64,000 bases of DNA from Solibacillus isronensis (GCF_023715405.1 NZ_JAMBOC010000001.1:1550001-1614000), one strand, 5' to 3'; numbered from the stretch's first letter, positions 7,058 to 16,131 are shown. Notes: a model not told the origin generated them from the sequence alone. Translations and numbers: made by a program.

Positions 7058-8830
7058 TTATATTGTTGCTTCGGTCAATTTTTTCTGTGCCTGCACTTCA
7101 TGCTCCGATAGTGGGATGCCATTTGCTAGCAATTGGCATTCTTTAAACGCATAGTGCGTGCATCCAATACATTTATTTAACTCGATATACTGGCATGCCG
7201 CTGATATTGCGTCACTTGTCGTATGATAAAAATGTTCCGCTTCCATTAAATCATATAACCCGCTTCGCTTTAGCATCTGCTCTAATCCCGGCTGAACATT
7301 TGTTACGAAAACTTTACCGCCATATGACTTTATATGTTGAAGGATATTGCGGAAATACTCTTCCCCTGTCGAATCGATATACGGTACCTTTCGCATTCGA
7401 AGGATAAACACTTTCGGACGTTCCTGTATTGTATTCAGCAGCGTCTGTTCAAACTTTTCAGCAGCACCGAAAAATAGAGGACCTTCTATTGTATAAATAC
7501 TGATTTGTGGACAATCATGAAAATCCGATACAATCTGAGGCTGCAACTTTCCGTTCGCTCTCTCCATATTCGGCAGCACTTTGGAAACAGTCAGGCTATC
7601 GCTCATACTTTTCGCAAAAAGAATCACCGCTAAAATGAGTCCAGCCATTACAGCAACCGTTAAGCTCATAAATACAGTCAATAAAAATGTAATACATAGA
7701 ACAAGCGAATCTCCGGATTTCAATTTTAGAATGTGTACGAAATGGTGACGTTCGCTCATATTCCATGCGACCATCATGAGTACAGGTGCTAAACTCGCAA
7801 GTGGAATATGTACCGCTAATGGCGCGAGCAATAATAACGTGATTAAAACGAAGATACCATGGATTACCCCTGACATTGGCGAAACAGCACCGGATTTAAT
7901 ATTAGTAGCCGTTCGTGCAATTGCACCAGTAGCAGGTATTCCTCCAAAAAACGGTGTCACAATATTGGCAACCCCTTGCCCGATCAGTTCCCGGTTACTG
8001 TTATGCTTGCTGTTCGTCATGCCGTCTGCAACAACCGCCGATAGCAGCGATTCAATTCCGCCTAGCATTGCAATGACAAACGCTGGCCCGATGAGCATGT
8101 ATATACGTTCAAATGTTATTTCCGGTATGTGGAACTGAGGAAGTGTATTCGGTATTGCACCATATGTGGAACCAATTGTCGCAACATGCCCCTGTAAAAA
8201 AAGCACCGTTACAACGGATGACACAAGAATTCCAATAAGGGCACCCGGTACTTTCGGTAAAACTTTCGGTGCCATAAGTATTAATGCGAAACTAATAATT
8301 GCAACGAGTAAACTATAAAAATTAACACTTTCAATATGGGAAGCAATTTCAAGAACATTCATATGAAACTTCTCATGCTGCTCCATATTTGTTAACCCTA
8401 AAAAATTTCCGATTTGTCCGGTAAAAATAATGACGGCAATCCCTGCTGTAAAACCGACTGTAACGGGCCTCGGGATAAATTTAATCAGGGACCCCAGCCT
8501 GAAAATCCCCATCAGCAGCAGCATAATCCCCGCCATTAAACCTGCGATGAGCAAGTTTTCATACCCGTAAACGAGGACAACTCCAAGCAAAATCGGAACG
8601 AATGCACCTGTCGGACCGCCAATTTGGAATTTTGAACCTCCTAGTAAGGAAATTAAAATACCTGCGATAATTGCTGTGTAAATTCCGTATTCCGGTTTGA
8701 CCCCCGAGGCAATGGCAAAACTCATCGCCAACGGTACAGCAATAATCCCGACAATCGTCCCAGATAATAAATCCTTTTTGAAATGGGCGAATGAATAGCC
8801 TTCAAATCTTCCAGACCACTTAACTTTCAT
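7058..8830 (-). CDS. SulP-family anion transporter with STAS domain
   Basis: SulP (SLC26) proteins move sulfate, bicarbonate or other anions across the membrane. The 590-residue protein has the conserved N-terminal segment KKDLLSGTIVGIIAVPLAMSFAIASGVKPEYGIYTAII (broken across TM1-2, about residues 18-55), GGPTGAFVPIL, about a dozen hydrophobic helices to residue ~420, and a C-terminal STAS domain with YIDSTGEEYFRNI (about 498-510). Substrate cannot be read from sequence. After the STAS domain there is an unusual tail with three cysteines in C-x2-C-x7-C spacing. It lies between pdp and spoIIA, where B. subtilis has dacF, and has its own terminator, so it is probably transcribed alone. Confidence 0.9.
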   Translation of the reverse strand: MKVKWSGRFEGYSFAHFKKDLLSGTIVGIIAVPLAMSFAIASGVKPEYGIYTAIIAGILISLLGGSKFQIGGPTGAFVPILLGVVLVYGYENLLIAGLMAGIMLLLMGIFRLGSLIKFIPRPVTVGFTAGIAVIIFTGQIGNFLGLTNMEQHEKFHMNVLEIASHIESVNFYSLLVAIISFALILMAPKVLPKVPGALIGILVSSVVTVLFLQGHVATIGSTYGAIPNTLPQFHIPEITFERIYMLIGPAFVIAMLGGIESLLSAVVADGMTNSKHNSNRELIGQGVANIVTPFFGGIPATGAIARTATNIKSGAVSPMSGVIHGIFVLITLLLLAPLAVHIPLASLAPVLMMVAWNMSERHHFVHILKLKSGDSLVLCITFLLTVFMSLTVAVMAGLILAVILFAKSMSDSLTVSKVLPNMERANGKLQPQIVSDFHDCPQISIYTIEGPLFFGAAEKFEQTLLNTIQERPKVFILRMRKVPYIDSTGEEYFRNILQHIKSYGGKVFVTNVQPGLEQMLKRSGLYDLMEAEHFYHTTSDAISAACQYIELNKCIGCTHYAFKECQLLANGIPLSEHEVQAQKKLTEATI

Positions 8831-8931
8831 AGTATCCCTTCTTCTTATAAATATTCATAAAACAGAATTTTTATTACATTAAGCAGTAATACACTTCCTA
8901 GTGTAACATATTCTTAAAATATTTAAAGAAC

Positions 8932-8972
8932 AAAAAAAGTCTTCCGCAATCCATTCTTGATTGCGGAAGACT
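8932..8972 (-). terminator. Intrinsic terminator after pdp
   Basis: Minus-strand stem AGTCTTCCGCAATC with GATTGCGGAAGACT, short loop, then TTTTTTTG. Ends the xerD-deoB-pdp transcripts. Confidence 0.9.
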
Positions 8973-8983
8973 CCTAATTATTA

Positions 8984-10288
8984 TTATTGTGTAATAATTG
9001 CTTCGATTAATTTTGGTGATTCGACTTTTTCAGCAGAAATGTATACATGTGCATAAATCTTTTCTAATACTGCGTCGACATTTTCTGTATTAGCATGGAT
9101 TGTCATTAGCGATTCGCCTACTTCGACTTGATCGCCTACTTTTTTATGAAGGACAAGCCCTACCGCTAAGTCAATTTCAGATTCCTTCGTTGCACGACCT
9201 GCACCAAGAAGCATTGCAGCTGTTCCGATATCATCCGCTTCAATTTTTGAGACATAGCCAGCCTGTTTTGCCGGTACATCAAATTTGAATTTCGCCTGAG
9301 GTAAACGAGATGGGTCATCAACGACTGAAGCATCTCCGCCTTGTGCAGCGATGAATTTTTTCAGTACTTCCAATGCTGCCCCGTTATCTACAACTTCCTC
9401 CAGCATTTTTCGAGCCTCTTCGATTGTTTTTGCTTTGCCGCCAACAACAACCATTTGAGATCCTAATGTATAGCAAAGTTCATTTAAATCAGCCGGACCT
9501 TTACCTTTTAATGTATCGATTGCTTCTTGAACTTCAAGAGCATTTCCGATTGCATATCCTAAAGGCTGACTCATATCCGAAATAATTGCCATCGTTTTAC
9601 GGCCAACGTTATTTCCGATTTTCACCATCGCTTCAGCAAGTTTAATTGAATCTTCAATCGTTTTCATAAATGCGCCGTCACCTGTCTTAACATCAAGAAC
9701 AATGGCATCTGCACCTGCAGCAATTTTCTTCGACATAATAGAGCCGGCAATTAGCGGAATGCTTGAAACTGTTCCTGTAACATCACGTAGCGCATATAGC
9801 TTTTTATCCGCTGGTGTTAAGTTGCCCGATTGACCGATAACAGCCATGCCGATTTCATTTACTTGTTTTGAAAACTCTTCACTTGTTAATTCAACGTGGA
9901 AACCTTCAATCGCTTCAAGCTTGTCAATCGTACCGCCTGTGTGCCCTAAACCACGACCACTCATTTTTGCTACCGGAACACCGACAGCTGCTACCATTGC
10001 AGCTAACGGCAATGTCGTTGTATCGCCAACTCCGCCTGTTGAGTGTTTGTCCACTTTTACGCCTGCAATTGAAGAAAGGTCAATCTGGTCACCTGATTCA
10101 ACCATCGCCATTGTTAAATCCGCGCGTTCGCGATCTGTCATATCCTTAAAGTAAATTGCCATACATAACGCACTTGCCTGATAATCAGGGATCGTGCCAT
10201 CTGTATATCCTTCTACAAAGAAACGAATTTCAGCTGTTGTCAATTCTTCGCCGTTACGTTTTTTTTCAATAATATCTACCATTCTCAT
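8984..10288 (-). CDS. pdp: Pyrimidine-nucleoside phosphorylase
   Basis: Pdp phosphorolyses uridine, thymidine and deoxyuridine to the base plus (deoxy)ribose-1-phosphate. The 434-residue length is typical. The thymidine/pyrimidine phosphorylase signature [16 protein letters not shown] lies near residues 84-99, the phosphate-binding KHSTGGVGD just before it, and [22 protein letters not shown] mid-protein. It follows deoB by 14 bases. The pair channels nucleosides: Pdp makes ribose-1-P and DeoB converts it to the 5-phosphate. In B. subtilis the deoB-linked gene here is the purine enzyme, so a pyrimidine enzyme in this slot is a local difference. Confidence 0.95.
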   Translation of the reverse strand: MRMVDIIEKKRNGEELTTAEIRFFVEGYTDGTIPDYQASALCMAIYFKDMTDRERADLTMAMVESGDQIDLSSIAGVKVDKHSTGGVGDTTTLPLAAMVAAVGVPVAKMSGRGLGHTGGTIDKLEAIEGFHVELTSEEFSKQVNEIGMAVIGQSGNLTPADKKLYALRDVTGTVSSIPLIAGSIMSKKIAAGADAIVLDVKTGDGAFMKTIEDSIKLAEAMVKIGNNVGRKTMAIISDMSQPLGYAIGNALEVQEAIDTLKGKGPADLNELCYTLGSQMVVVGGKAKTIEEARKMLEEVVDNGAALEVLKKFIAAQGGDASVVDDPSRLPQAKFKFDVPAKQAGYVSKIEADDIGTAAMLLGAGRATKESEIDLAVGLVLHKKVGDQVEVGESLMTIHANTENVDAVLEKIYAHVYISAEKVESPKLIEAIITQ

Positions 10289-10302
10289 GTGGAAAATCCC
10301 CC

Positions 10303-11481
10303 TTATTTCAGCTCTGATAAAAAGCTTTTTCCGAATTGCGGTGCTGCAATATTAAAATTATCTGCAATTGTTGCAGCAATATCCGCAAATGTTTCACGTA
10401 ACTGCAATTCTGATCCTGCTGTAAAGCGCGGTGAGTAAACAATTAACGGTACGTATTCACGTGTATGGTCTGTACCAGGGAATGTCGGATCGTTCCCGTG
10501 GTCTGCCGTAATAATCAGCAAATCATCGTCTGATAACGCTTCCATAACTTCCGGTAAACGACGATCAAATTCTTCCAATGCTTGACCATAGCCAATCGGA
10601 TCACGTCGGTGTCCAAAGTTCGCATCAAAGTCCACTAAGTTCAGGAAGCTGATACCATGGAAATCACGACGAACAACTTCCAACATTTTGTCCATGCCAT
10701 CCGTGTTGTCTTTCGTACGAATCGCTTCCGTTACCCCGTCACCATTAAAGATGTCCGAAATTTTACCGATCGCAATGACATCAAGATTTGCGTCCTTCAT
10801 TTCAGCCATTGTCGTGCGTCCAAATGGCGTCAATGCATAATCATGACGGTTTGATGTACGTGTAAAGTTACCTGGTTCGCCAACGAACGGACGGGCAATA
10901 ACACGACCTACTAAAAATTCAGCATCCAATGTTAATTCACGTGCAATTTCACAAATTTTATAAAGTTCTTCTACTGGAATAACTTCTTCATGTGCTGCAA
11001 TTTGCATAACCGGGTCTGCCGATGTATACACAATAATTGCACCTGTTTCCATATGTTCCGGACCATAATCGTCAATGACAGCGGTTCCACTGTAAGGTAA
11101 ATTACAAAGTACTTTGCGGCCAGTTGCTTCTTCCAGCTTAGAAATCAGTTCTGCGGGAAAGCCTTCCGGGTATACTTTAAACGGAGTATCGATCTTCAGT
11201 CCCATGATCTCCCAGTGACCTGTCATTGTATCTTTACCAACAGATGCTTCTTGCATCATGCCGTAAAATGCAGCAGGTTTTTCAGTTTTATTAATGCCTT
11301 GAAGTTCACGGATATTCGATAAACCCATTTTCTCCATATTCGGCATATTTAAGCCATTCATTTTTTCTGCGATATGTCCTAATGTATTTGAGCCAGCATC
11401 GCCAAATTTATCGGCATCCGGTGCTTCACCGATACCAACAGAATCCATTACAATTACATGTACTTTCTTAAACGGTTGCAT
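10303..11481 (-). CDS. deoB: Phosphopentomutase
   Basis: DeoB interconverts (deoxy)ribose-1-phosphate and -5-phosphate, feeding nucleoside sugar into the pentose phosphate pathway. The 392-residue protein belongs to the alkaline phosphatase superfamily. Metal-binding residues are visible in [14 protein letters not shown] (residues ~8-21), [13 protein letters not shown] (~283-295), and [22 protein letters not shown] (split across ~323-345). Start ATG is behind GAAGAGGAG. It lies between xerD and pdp in a common-direction cluster with a 14-base gap to pdp. Confidence 0.96.
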   Translation of the reverse strand: MQPFKKVHVIVMDSVGIGEAPDADKFGDAGSNTLGHIAEKMNGLNMPNMEKMGLSNIRELQGINKTEKPAAFYGMMQEASVGKDTMTGHWEIMGLKIDTPFKVYPEGFPAELISKLEEATGRKVLCNLPYSGTAVIDDYGPEHMETGAIIVYTSADPVMQIAAHEEVIPVEELYKICEIARELTLDAEFLVGRVIARPFVGEPGNFTRTSNRHDYALTPFGRTTMAEMKDANLDVIAIGKISDIFNGDGVTEAIRTKDNTDGMDKMLEVVRRDFHGISFLNLVDFDANFGHRRDPIGYGQALEEFDRRLPEVMEALSDDDLLIITADHGNDPTFPGTDHTREYVPLIVYSPRFTAGSELQLRETFADIAATIADNFNIAAPQFGKSFLSELK

Positions 11482-11622
11482 AATGCTTTCAACTCCTCTT
11501 CTTCCATTCTATTTTACATAAAACGTCTAAACAAAGTAAAGGTCAGACATCCGATTTCAAAAGATTTATTTTTAATAGAAAAAAGTTAAGCACCCCATTA
11601 GTCTTACGCGATTATGCTGATT

Positions 11623-12525
11623 TTAAGCACGCGGATGGAATTGTTTATAAACTTCCGATAAACGAGTTTTACTTACATGTGTATAAATTTGTGTCGTTGA
11701 TATATCTGCATGTCCTAAAAGCTCCTGTACTGCACGCAAATCGGCACCATTTTCAATCAGATGTGTCGCAAAGGAATGGCGCAGAACATGCGGTGTAATT
11801 TCTTTGGAAATGCCAGCTTCTGCTGCATGTTCCTTAATGATTTTCCAGCAGCCTTGTCTCGTGAATCTTTTCCCTCTCTGCGTAATGAAAAACGCATCAT
11901 TTTTAGGTGCATTGCCTAAAAGTTGAGGTCTCGCCTGCTCCAAATAATTTACACATGCAGAAATCGCACTTCTCCCAAGCGGTATAATACGTTCTTTTCC
12001 GCCTTTACCAAATACACGGACGAATCCCATTGTCATATGGACATCCTCCAAGTTCAGTTCAATCAGTTCACTTATACGCATTCCGGAACCGTACATCATT
12101 TCCAAAATGGCAATATCCCGAGTTCCCTGTGGTTTTTCGACAGATGGTGCTGTCAAAAGTGCATCAATTTCTTCTATTGATAATACTTTTGGCAAAGACA
12201 GTTCTTTTTTAGGCATTTCCAAATGAACGGTAGGATCTTGATTCGTCACTTTTTCCCTCAATAAAAACTGATGAAATGAACGGATCGATGAAATCTGTCT
12301 CGATATCGTCTTCGATGATTTTCCTACAGACCTTAAGCTGTCCAAATAAAGCAAAATATGTTCGCGCATAACTTTATCAAATTCCATGATCTGCTGCTCA
12401 TGATGGATGTGACGGGCATATGCGACTAAATCACGCTTATAGGATTGTAATGTATTATCAGATAGCTGACGTTCGACTTTAATAAAATGTAGATAATCTT
12501 CTATTGAATCATTTAAAGCTTGCAT
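11623..12525 (-). CDS. xerD: Site-specific tyrosine recombinase XerD
   Basis: XerD (RipX) works with XerC at dif to resolve chromosome dimers. The 300-residue protein has the SAM-like N-terminal DNA-binding domain (IEDYLHFIKVERQLSDNTL) and the catalytic domain with all the tyrosine-recombinase residues. These are the Arg in GSGMRISELIEL, Lys in GKGGKERIIP, His-x-x-Arg in HVLRHSFATHL, the LGH motif of ELLGHADISTTQ, and the nucleophile in IYTHV. Position next to deoB matches B. subtilis. XerD rather than XerC is chosen on that synteny. Confidence 0.94.
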   Translation of the reverse strand: MQALNDSIEDYLHFIKVERQLSDNTLQSYKRDLVAYARHIHHEQQIMEFDKVMREHILLYLDSLRSVGKSSKTISRQISSIRSFHQFLLREKVTNQDPTVHLEMPKKELSLPKVLSIEEIDALLTAPSVEKPQGTRDIAILEMMYGSGMRISELIELNLEDVHMTMGFVRVFGKGGKERIIPLGRSAISACVNYLEQARPQLLGNAPKNDAFFITQRGKRFTRQGCWKIIKEHAAEAGISKEITPHVLRHSFATHLIENGADLRAVQELLGHADISTTQIYTHVSKTRLSEVYKQFHPRA

Positions 12526-12716
12526 ATTAATCGCCCCTCTTGCATTCTATACATTTATATTACCATTTTCGTACAATTGAAGTGACGTTTTATCCTTCGT
12601 TCATTCATTTTTTCAATGCCGCTCAGCATCCCCACATGATAGCATCCCATTTACAAAACGTACTATATACGGTATTCTTGAAAGTAAAACGTGACAGATT
12701 GAGGTGATAATTTGGG

Positions 12717-13112
12717 ATCGACAAACTAAAAATCGGAGAGCTTGCTGCAGCAACTGGCGTGACAAAACGAACTATTGATTATTATACGAATTTGGGCCTT
12801 CTAAAAGTTGAACGTTCGGCATCCAATTATCGCTACTATGATAAAGAGATGATTGAACGTATACACTGGATTGAAGAGCAGAAGAAGCTTGGCAAGTGCC
12901 TTGAAGAAATTCACCGCTCGCTTGGCCCTTCAAAAGATGAACCCGAAGAAATCGATGTTCAGGATATTCGATTGCAAATGCGCAAGCTTGAACATGATGT
13001 AACGGTATTAATGGAACATTTAGATGACAAAGAGCGGCAGAAACTCCGCAAAAAAGTTTCGCCTGAAAGTGTTGCTCTCATGCAATCACTATTATTAATT
13101 TTAAATAACTAG
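12717..13112 (+). CDS. MerR-family transcriptional regulator with a disrupted or non-canonical start
   Basis: The product has a MerR-type N-terminal helix-turn-helix, KIGELAAATGVTKRTIDYY, then a wing (ERSASNYRYYDKEMIERIHWI) and a long coiled coil. Coding potential begins right after a stop at 12708-12710, yet the open frame (…DKLKIGEL…) has no ATG, GTG or TTG before the HTH. The first is the GTG at 12759, which would cut the HTH in half. A good site, GAGGTGATAA (12701-12710), precedes TTG at 12712, but that frame stops after five codons. One missing base near 12720 would fuse the TTG start to the frame. ATC at 12717 could also be the start. Its stop codon overlaps the Shine-Dalgarno of the next gene, so the two are coupled. 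Confidence 0.75.
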   Translation: MDKLKIGELAAATGVTKRTIDYYTNLGLLKVERSASNYRYYDKEMIERIHWIEEQKKLGKCLEEIHRSLGPSKDEPEEIDVQDIRLQMRKLEHDVTVLMEHLDDKERQKLRKKVSPESVALMQSLLLILNN

Positions 13113-13120
13113 GAGGTGAA

Positions 13121-13143
13121 CGTTCTACTTCGTGAGTAGGACG
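13121..13143 (+). promoter_or_regulatory. Hairpin between Shine-Dalgarno and TTG start of the CNNM gene
   Basis: AGGAGGTG (13111-13118) lies 30 bases before the TTG start at 13149. The gap holds a 9-bp hairpin, CGTTCTACT with AGTAGGACG and a 5-base loop. Subtracting the hairpin leaves 7 bases, the optimal Shine-Dalgarno spacing. No other start in frame fits. Confidence 0.7.
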
Positions 13144-13148
13144 CTCGT

Positions 13149-14465
13149 TTGACCACAATCATTAACTTAATTATTTTCTCGGTTTTAATCGCTTTTACGG
13201 CCTTTTTCGTTGCAACGGAATTTGCGATCGTAAAAGTACGTCAATCCCGTATTGACCAACTTGTAGCTGAAGGTAAAGCCGGTTCCATTTCAGCTAAAAA
13301 TGTAACAACCCACCTTGATGAATATTTATCTGCCTGTCAATTAGGTATTACGGTAACAGCACTGGGAATCGGGATGGTCGGTGAATCCACATTTGAGTTT
13401 ATACTTCACCCGCTATTCGAATCTATGGGAATTGGCACAGAATATATTCATTGGTTTACATTAGGTGGCGCATTCTTTTTAGCGACTTTCTTCCACGTTG
13501 TAGTAGGTGAACTTGCACCTAAAACGATTGCTATTCAAAGAGCAGAAGCGATTACTCTGGCATTCGCGAAGCCTATTCAATTATTCTATAAACTTATGTT
13601 CCCGTTAATTTGGCTATTAAATGGTTCAGCACGTTTATTATTGAAATTGTTCGGGATGCGACCAGCGAGCGAACATGAACTCTCTCATACGGAAGAGGAA
13701 TTGCGCCTGCTTCTATCCGAGAGCTATAAATCCGGTGAGATCAATGTCAACGAATTAAAATATGTAAACAATGTGTTTGAATTCGATGATAAAATCGCCC
13801 GCGAAATTATGGTTCCCCGTACAGATATTATCGGCTTTGATGTGACTGCAACGTTCGAAGAAGTTTTAACACAAGTTTCAGAGGAACGCTATACACGCTA
13901 CCCGGTTTACGATGGGGACCGCGATAATATATTAGGTTTTTTAAATATTAAAGACTTTTTAACACTTGGCATGAATAACCGGATCGATCCGGCAACATTT
14001 AAATTGGAAGACTATATTAATCCGGTCGTTCGCACAATTGAAACAACACCAATTCAAAGTTTGCTTCAAATTATGCAGAAAAAGCGTATTCATATTGCAA
14101 TCCTGCTTGATGAATACGGCGGAACGAGCGGTATGATTACCGTTGAAGATATTCTGGAAGAGCTTGTCGGTGAAATTCGCGATGAGTTTGACGATGATGA
14201 AGTTTCAGATATTCGTAAAATCGGTGAAGACCATTATTTAGTCTATTCAAAAGTATTGCTTGAAGATATTTCTAAATTGCTGTTTCTTGATATTGAAGAT
14301 CCGAATGTTGATACAATCGGGGGCTGGTACTTCACAAACATGCCGGACCTGAATATTGAAGATACATTTATTTTTGAAAACTATGCGTTTAAAATCCATG
14401 AAATTGACGGCCATCAGCTGCAATTTTTAGAAATCAAAAAAATGCATGATCTTATAGAACAGTAG
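13149..14465 (+). CDS. CNNM/CorC-type membrane protein (hemolysin C family), CBS-pair
   Basis: This is a member of the DUF21-CBS-CorC family, implicated in magnesium/cobalt efflux. The 438-residue protein has an N-terminal membrane domain of about 190 residues (FFVATEFAIVKVRQSRIDQL, LGITVTALGIGMVGE, VVVGELAPKTIAI), a CBS pair (about 210-335, with MVPRTDIIGFD and LLDEYGGTSGMITVEDILEELVGEI), and a CorC_HlyC transporter-associated domain at the C-terminus. Translation starts at TTG after the hairpin described above. It is coupled to the MerR gene upstream, which probably regulates it. Confidence 0.9.
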   Translation: MTTIINLIIFSVLIAFTAFFVATEFAIVKVRQSRIDQLVAEGKAGSISAKNVTTHLDEYLSACQLGITVTALGIGMVGESTFEFILHPLFESMGIGTEYIHWFTLGGAFFLATFFHVVVGELAPKTIAIQRAEAITLAFAKPIQLFYKLMFPLIWLLNGSARLLLKLFGMRPASEHELSHTEEELRLLLSESYKSGEINVNELKYVNNVFEFDDKIAREIMVPRTDIIGFDVTATFEEVLTQVSEERYTRYPVYDGDRDNILGFLNIKDFLTLGMNNRIDPATFKLEDYINPVVRTIETTPIQSLLQIMQKKRIHIAILLDEYGGTSGMITVEDILEELVGEIRDEFDDDEVSDIRKIGEDHYLVYSKVLLEDISKLLFLDIEDPNVDTIGGWYFTNMPDLNIEDTFIFENYAFKIHEIDGHQLQFLEIKKMHDLIEQ

Positions 14466-14541
14466 CCGTCTAAACAAGATAATTCTCATCTGTATGCACG
14501 TTCTCCTGAAAGCTGAATTACGACTGTATGAATCTCTTAAC

Positions 14542-14566
14542 GTTTTAATTGTATGAGTTCGGGAAT
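14542..14566 (+). promoter_or_regulatory. Sigma-B-like general stress promoter
   Basis: GTTTTA (14542-14547) and GGGAAT (14561-14566) are separated by 13 bases, close to the sigma-B consensus GTTTAA-N12/15-GGGWAW. They lie 36 bases before the start of a general stress protein gene. Confidence 0.6.
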
Positions 14567-14601
14567 AACATAAGTATTCAAACAAAGGAGAGTGTATATA
14601 T

Positions 14602-14946
14602 ATGGCAATTATCAAATCAGTAGAAAACGGTGTGCAAGCAAAATCAGTAATCGAATCATTTATTACAGAGGGCTATGAACGCGATCATATTCATGTTTTC
14701 GCAAACAGCAATAAACGTGCGGAAGATATTGCTGACTTTTTCGATGTTGATGCGAGCAAAACTCCTGGAACAACAGAAAATGATAAAGGCTTCTTGGCAT
14801 CAATTAAAAATTTCTTCCAAAGTACTCCGGAAGATCTTCACCATCAGCTTGCTGACATCGGTGTAGGCGAAAATGAACATGCAACTGCAAAGAATGATCT
14901 GGATGCAGGTAAGATCCTAATTGTTGCTCATCATCCGGGAAAATAA
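14602..14946 (+). CDS. General stress protein of the YflT/Gsp17M family
   Basis: The 114-residue protein matches the heat-induced stress protein YflT family. It has an N-terminal beta-alpha unit that spaces a signature (VQAKSVIESFITEGYERDHIHVF, cut here at residues 10-32), a variable middle, and GKILIVAHH at the end. These are small soluble proteins of unknown biochemical activity induced through sigma-B in bacilli. Start ATG follows AAGGAGAGTG. The sigma-B-like promoter upstream and a strong terminator downstream make it a monocistronic stress unit. Confidence 0.85.
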   Translation: MAIIKSVENGVQAKSVIESFITEGYERDHIHVFANSNKRAEDIADFFDVDASKTPGTTENDKGFLASIKNFFQSTPEDLHHQLADIGVGENEHATAKNDLDAGKILIVAHHPGK

Positions 14947-14957
14947 TTAAAAATAGT

Positions 14958-14998
14958 AAAACTCTATTTCTCTCAACTGAGGGAAATAGAGTTTTTTT
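14958..14998 (+). terminator. Intrinsic terminator after the stress protein gene
   Basis: 12-bp stem AAACTCTATTTC with GAAATAGAGTTT and TTTTTTT tail. Confidence 0.92.
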
Positions 14999-15044
14999 GT
15001 GCAATGCTCGCTAATAATTGCCCGGTAATAACAAAATAGCGCAC

Positions 15045-15080
15045 AAAAAAAGAACAGCAAAATATGCTGTCCCTTTTTTT
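15045..15080. terminator. Bidirectional intrinsic terminator downstream of fur
   Basis: Stem GAACAGCA with TGCTGTCC and a 5-base loop, with A7 and T7 runs on the two sides. On the minus strand it follows the fur stop by about 10 bases. Confidence 0.8.
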
Positions 15081-15089
15081 GATTATAGA

Positions 15090-15557
15090 TTATGCATTGC
15101 TGTCTCCAGAGTTGTCATTATTATCATGACAACGCCAGCAGATGCCATGGAATGTAAGACGGTGATCTTTGATTATAAAGTTCCAACGTTTCTCCACAAT
15201 TTCTTCTACATCTTCTAGTAAATCTTCTTGAATTTCATCTACTGCGCCACATTCGATACAAACTAGATGATGATGGAAATGCTTCGCGCCCTCTTGACGT
15301 AAATCATAACGGGACACCCCATCACCAAAATTTATTTTATCGACAATTTTCAGCTCTGTTAAAAGCTCCAATGTACGGTATACAGTAGCTAGTCCAATCT
15401 CTGGTGCCTTTTCTTTTACTAATAAGTAAACATCCTCAGCACTTAAATGATCTTCCTCATGCTCCAGTAAAACCGCTACTGTTGCTTCTCGCTGTGGCGT
15501 CAGCTTATAGCTCGCACTATGCAGTTGCTTTTTAATTCGATCAATACGGCTCTCCAT
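15090..15557 (-). CDS. fur: Ferric uptake regulator Fur
   Basis: This is a Fur-family metalloregulator, 155 residues. It has the winged-helix N-terminus (YKLTPQREATVAVLLEHEEDHLSAEDVYL, in parts residues 17-45), ATVYRTLELL recognition helix, regulatory-site histidines in HFHHHLVCIECGAVDEI, and a second C-x2-C near the end (CWRC). The CxxC pairs are the structural zinc site. Its place beside the spoIIM-like gene, nudF and yqk genes matches B. subtilis fur rather than perR or zur; a distinct Zur is encoded at 38.2 kb. The start ATG at 15557 is behind AGGAGGGCG. Confidence 0.88.
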   Translation of the reverse strand: MESRIDRIKKQLHSASYKLTPQREATVAVLLEHEEDHLSAEDVYLLVKEKAPEIGLATVYRTLELLTELKIVDKINFGDGVSRYDLRQEGAKHFHHHLVCIECGAVDEIQEDLLEDVEEIVEKRWNFIIKDHRLTFHGICWRCHDNNDNSGDSNA

Positions 15558-15592
15558 ATGTGACGCCCTCCTAAACTCTTTTCATTATACCA

Positions 15593-15609
15593 AATGAGTA
15601 AATCTCATT
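15593..15609 (-). promoter_or_regulatory. Inverted repeat within the fur promoter
   Basis: AATGAG-N5-CTCATT lies between a -35-like TTGTAA and the -10 TATAAT reading toward fur. This is where an autoregulatory operator would act. It does not match the standard Fur or PerR boxes well. Confidence 0.4.
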
Positions 15610-15621
15610 ACAAGACAATGA

Positions 15622-16131
15622 TTATTTAAATAAATAAGTAATTGCTAAATTTTCGACTGCAAAAACAATTATCATCACGACTATCAGGAACATAATCTTT
15701 TTCCATGGCATCACCGTTTTCAAGGCTCGTCTACTCGTAGTTTTAGTAGTTATTTGATAGAGCATAATTAATAATACACAATATATTAACTGAAATGGAA
15801 ACCACCAAAATGCATAGAGTTTAATAGATTCATGCTGTACTAGTAAATAAACCGAGCTAAAGCCTAAAAACGTTACTTTTATTGCAATAAAAATAAGGCC
15901 TATACGCGGCAAATATTTATGTGTCGAAAAGAATAATACAATACTTAAGGCAACTATGAAAGGAACTACACTCCAAAGCAATTCTGGTTTTTCCATTTGG
16001 AGCAGTCTACGATCACTATATTTAATAATTTGCTGCACTTGTCCAATATCGAATAACTGATAACAAACTACACCACAAATGAAACATACGACGATCATCG
16101 AAGTATATTGAATATATAGATATTTACGCAT
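15622..16131 (-). CDS. SpoIIM-like integral membrane protein
   Basis: I set the start at 16131 (MRKYLYIQYTSMIVVCF) because AAGGAGG lies 7 bases upstream, giving 169 residues. The layout is an N-terminal transmembrane helix, a soluble loop rich in charged residues, then three to four helices and a C-terminal helix ending YLFK. The position between fur and nudF is that of spoIIM in B. subtilis, and the segment IKVTFLGFSSVYLLVQHES followed by WWFPFQLIYCVLLI resembles the central SpoIIM pair. SpoIIM forms the DMP engulfment complex with SpoIID and SpoIIP. Similarity is weak and the protein is shorter than usual (~200-214). Confidence 0.5.
   Translation of the reverse strand: MRKYLYIQYTSMIVVCFICGVVCYQLFDIGQVQQIIKYSDRRLLQMEKPELLWSVVPFIVALSIVLFFSTHKYLPRIGLIFIAIKVTFLGFSSVYLLVQHESIKLYAFWWFPFQLIYCVLLIMLYQITTKTTSRRALKTVMPWKKIMFLIVVMIIVFAVENLAITYLFK

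Noticed and set aside
12759..13112. GTG at 12759 as start of the MerR gene
   Set aside because: It would remove the first helix of the DNA-binding domain and has no ribosome binding site; coding sequence extends upstream.
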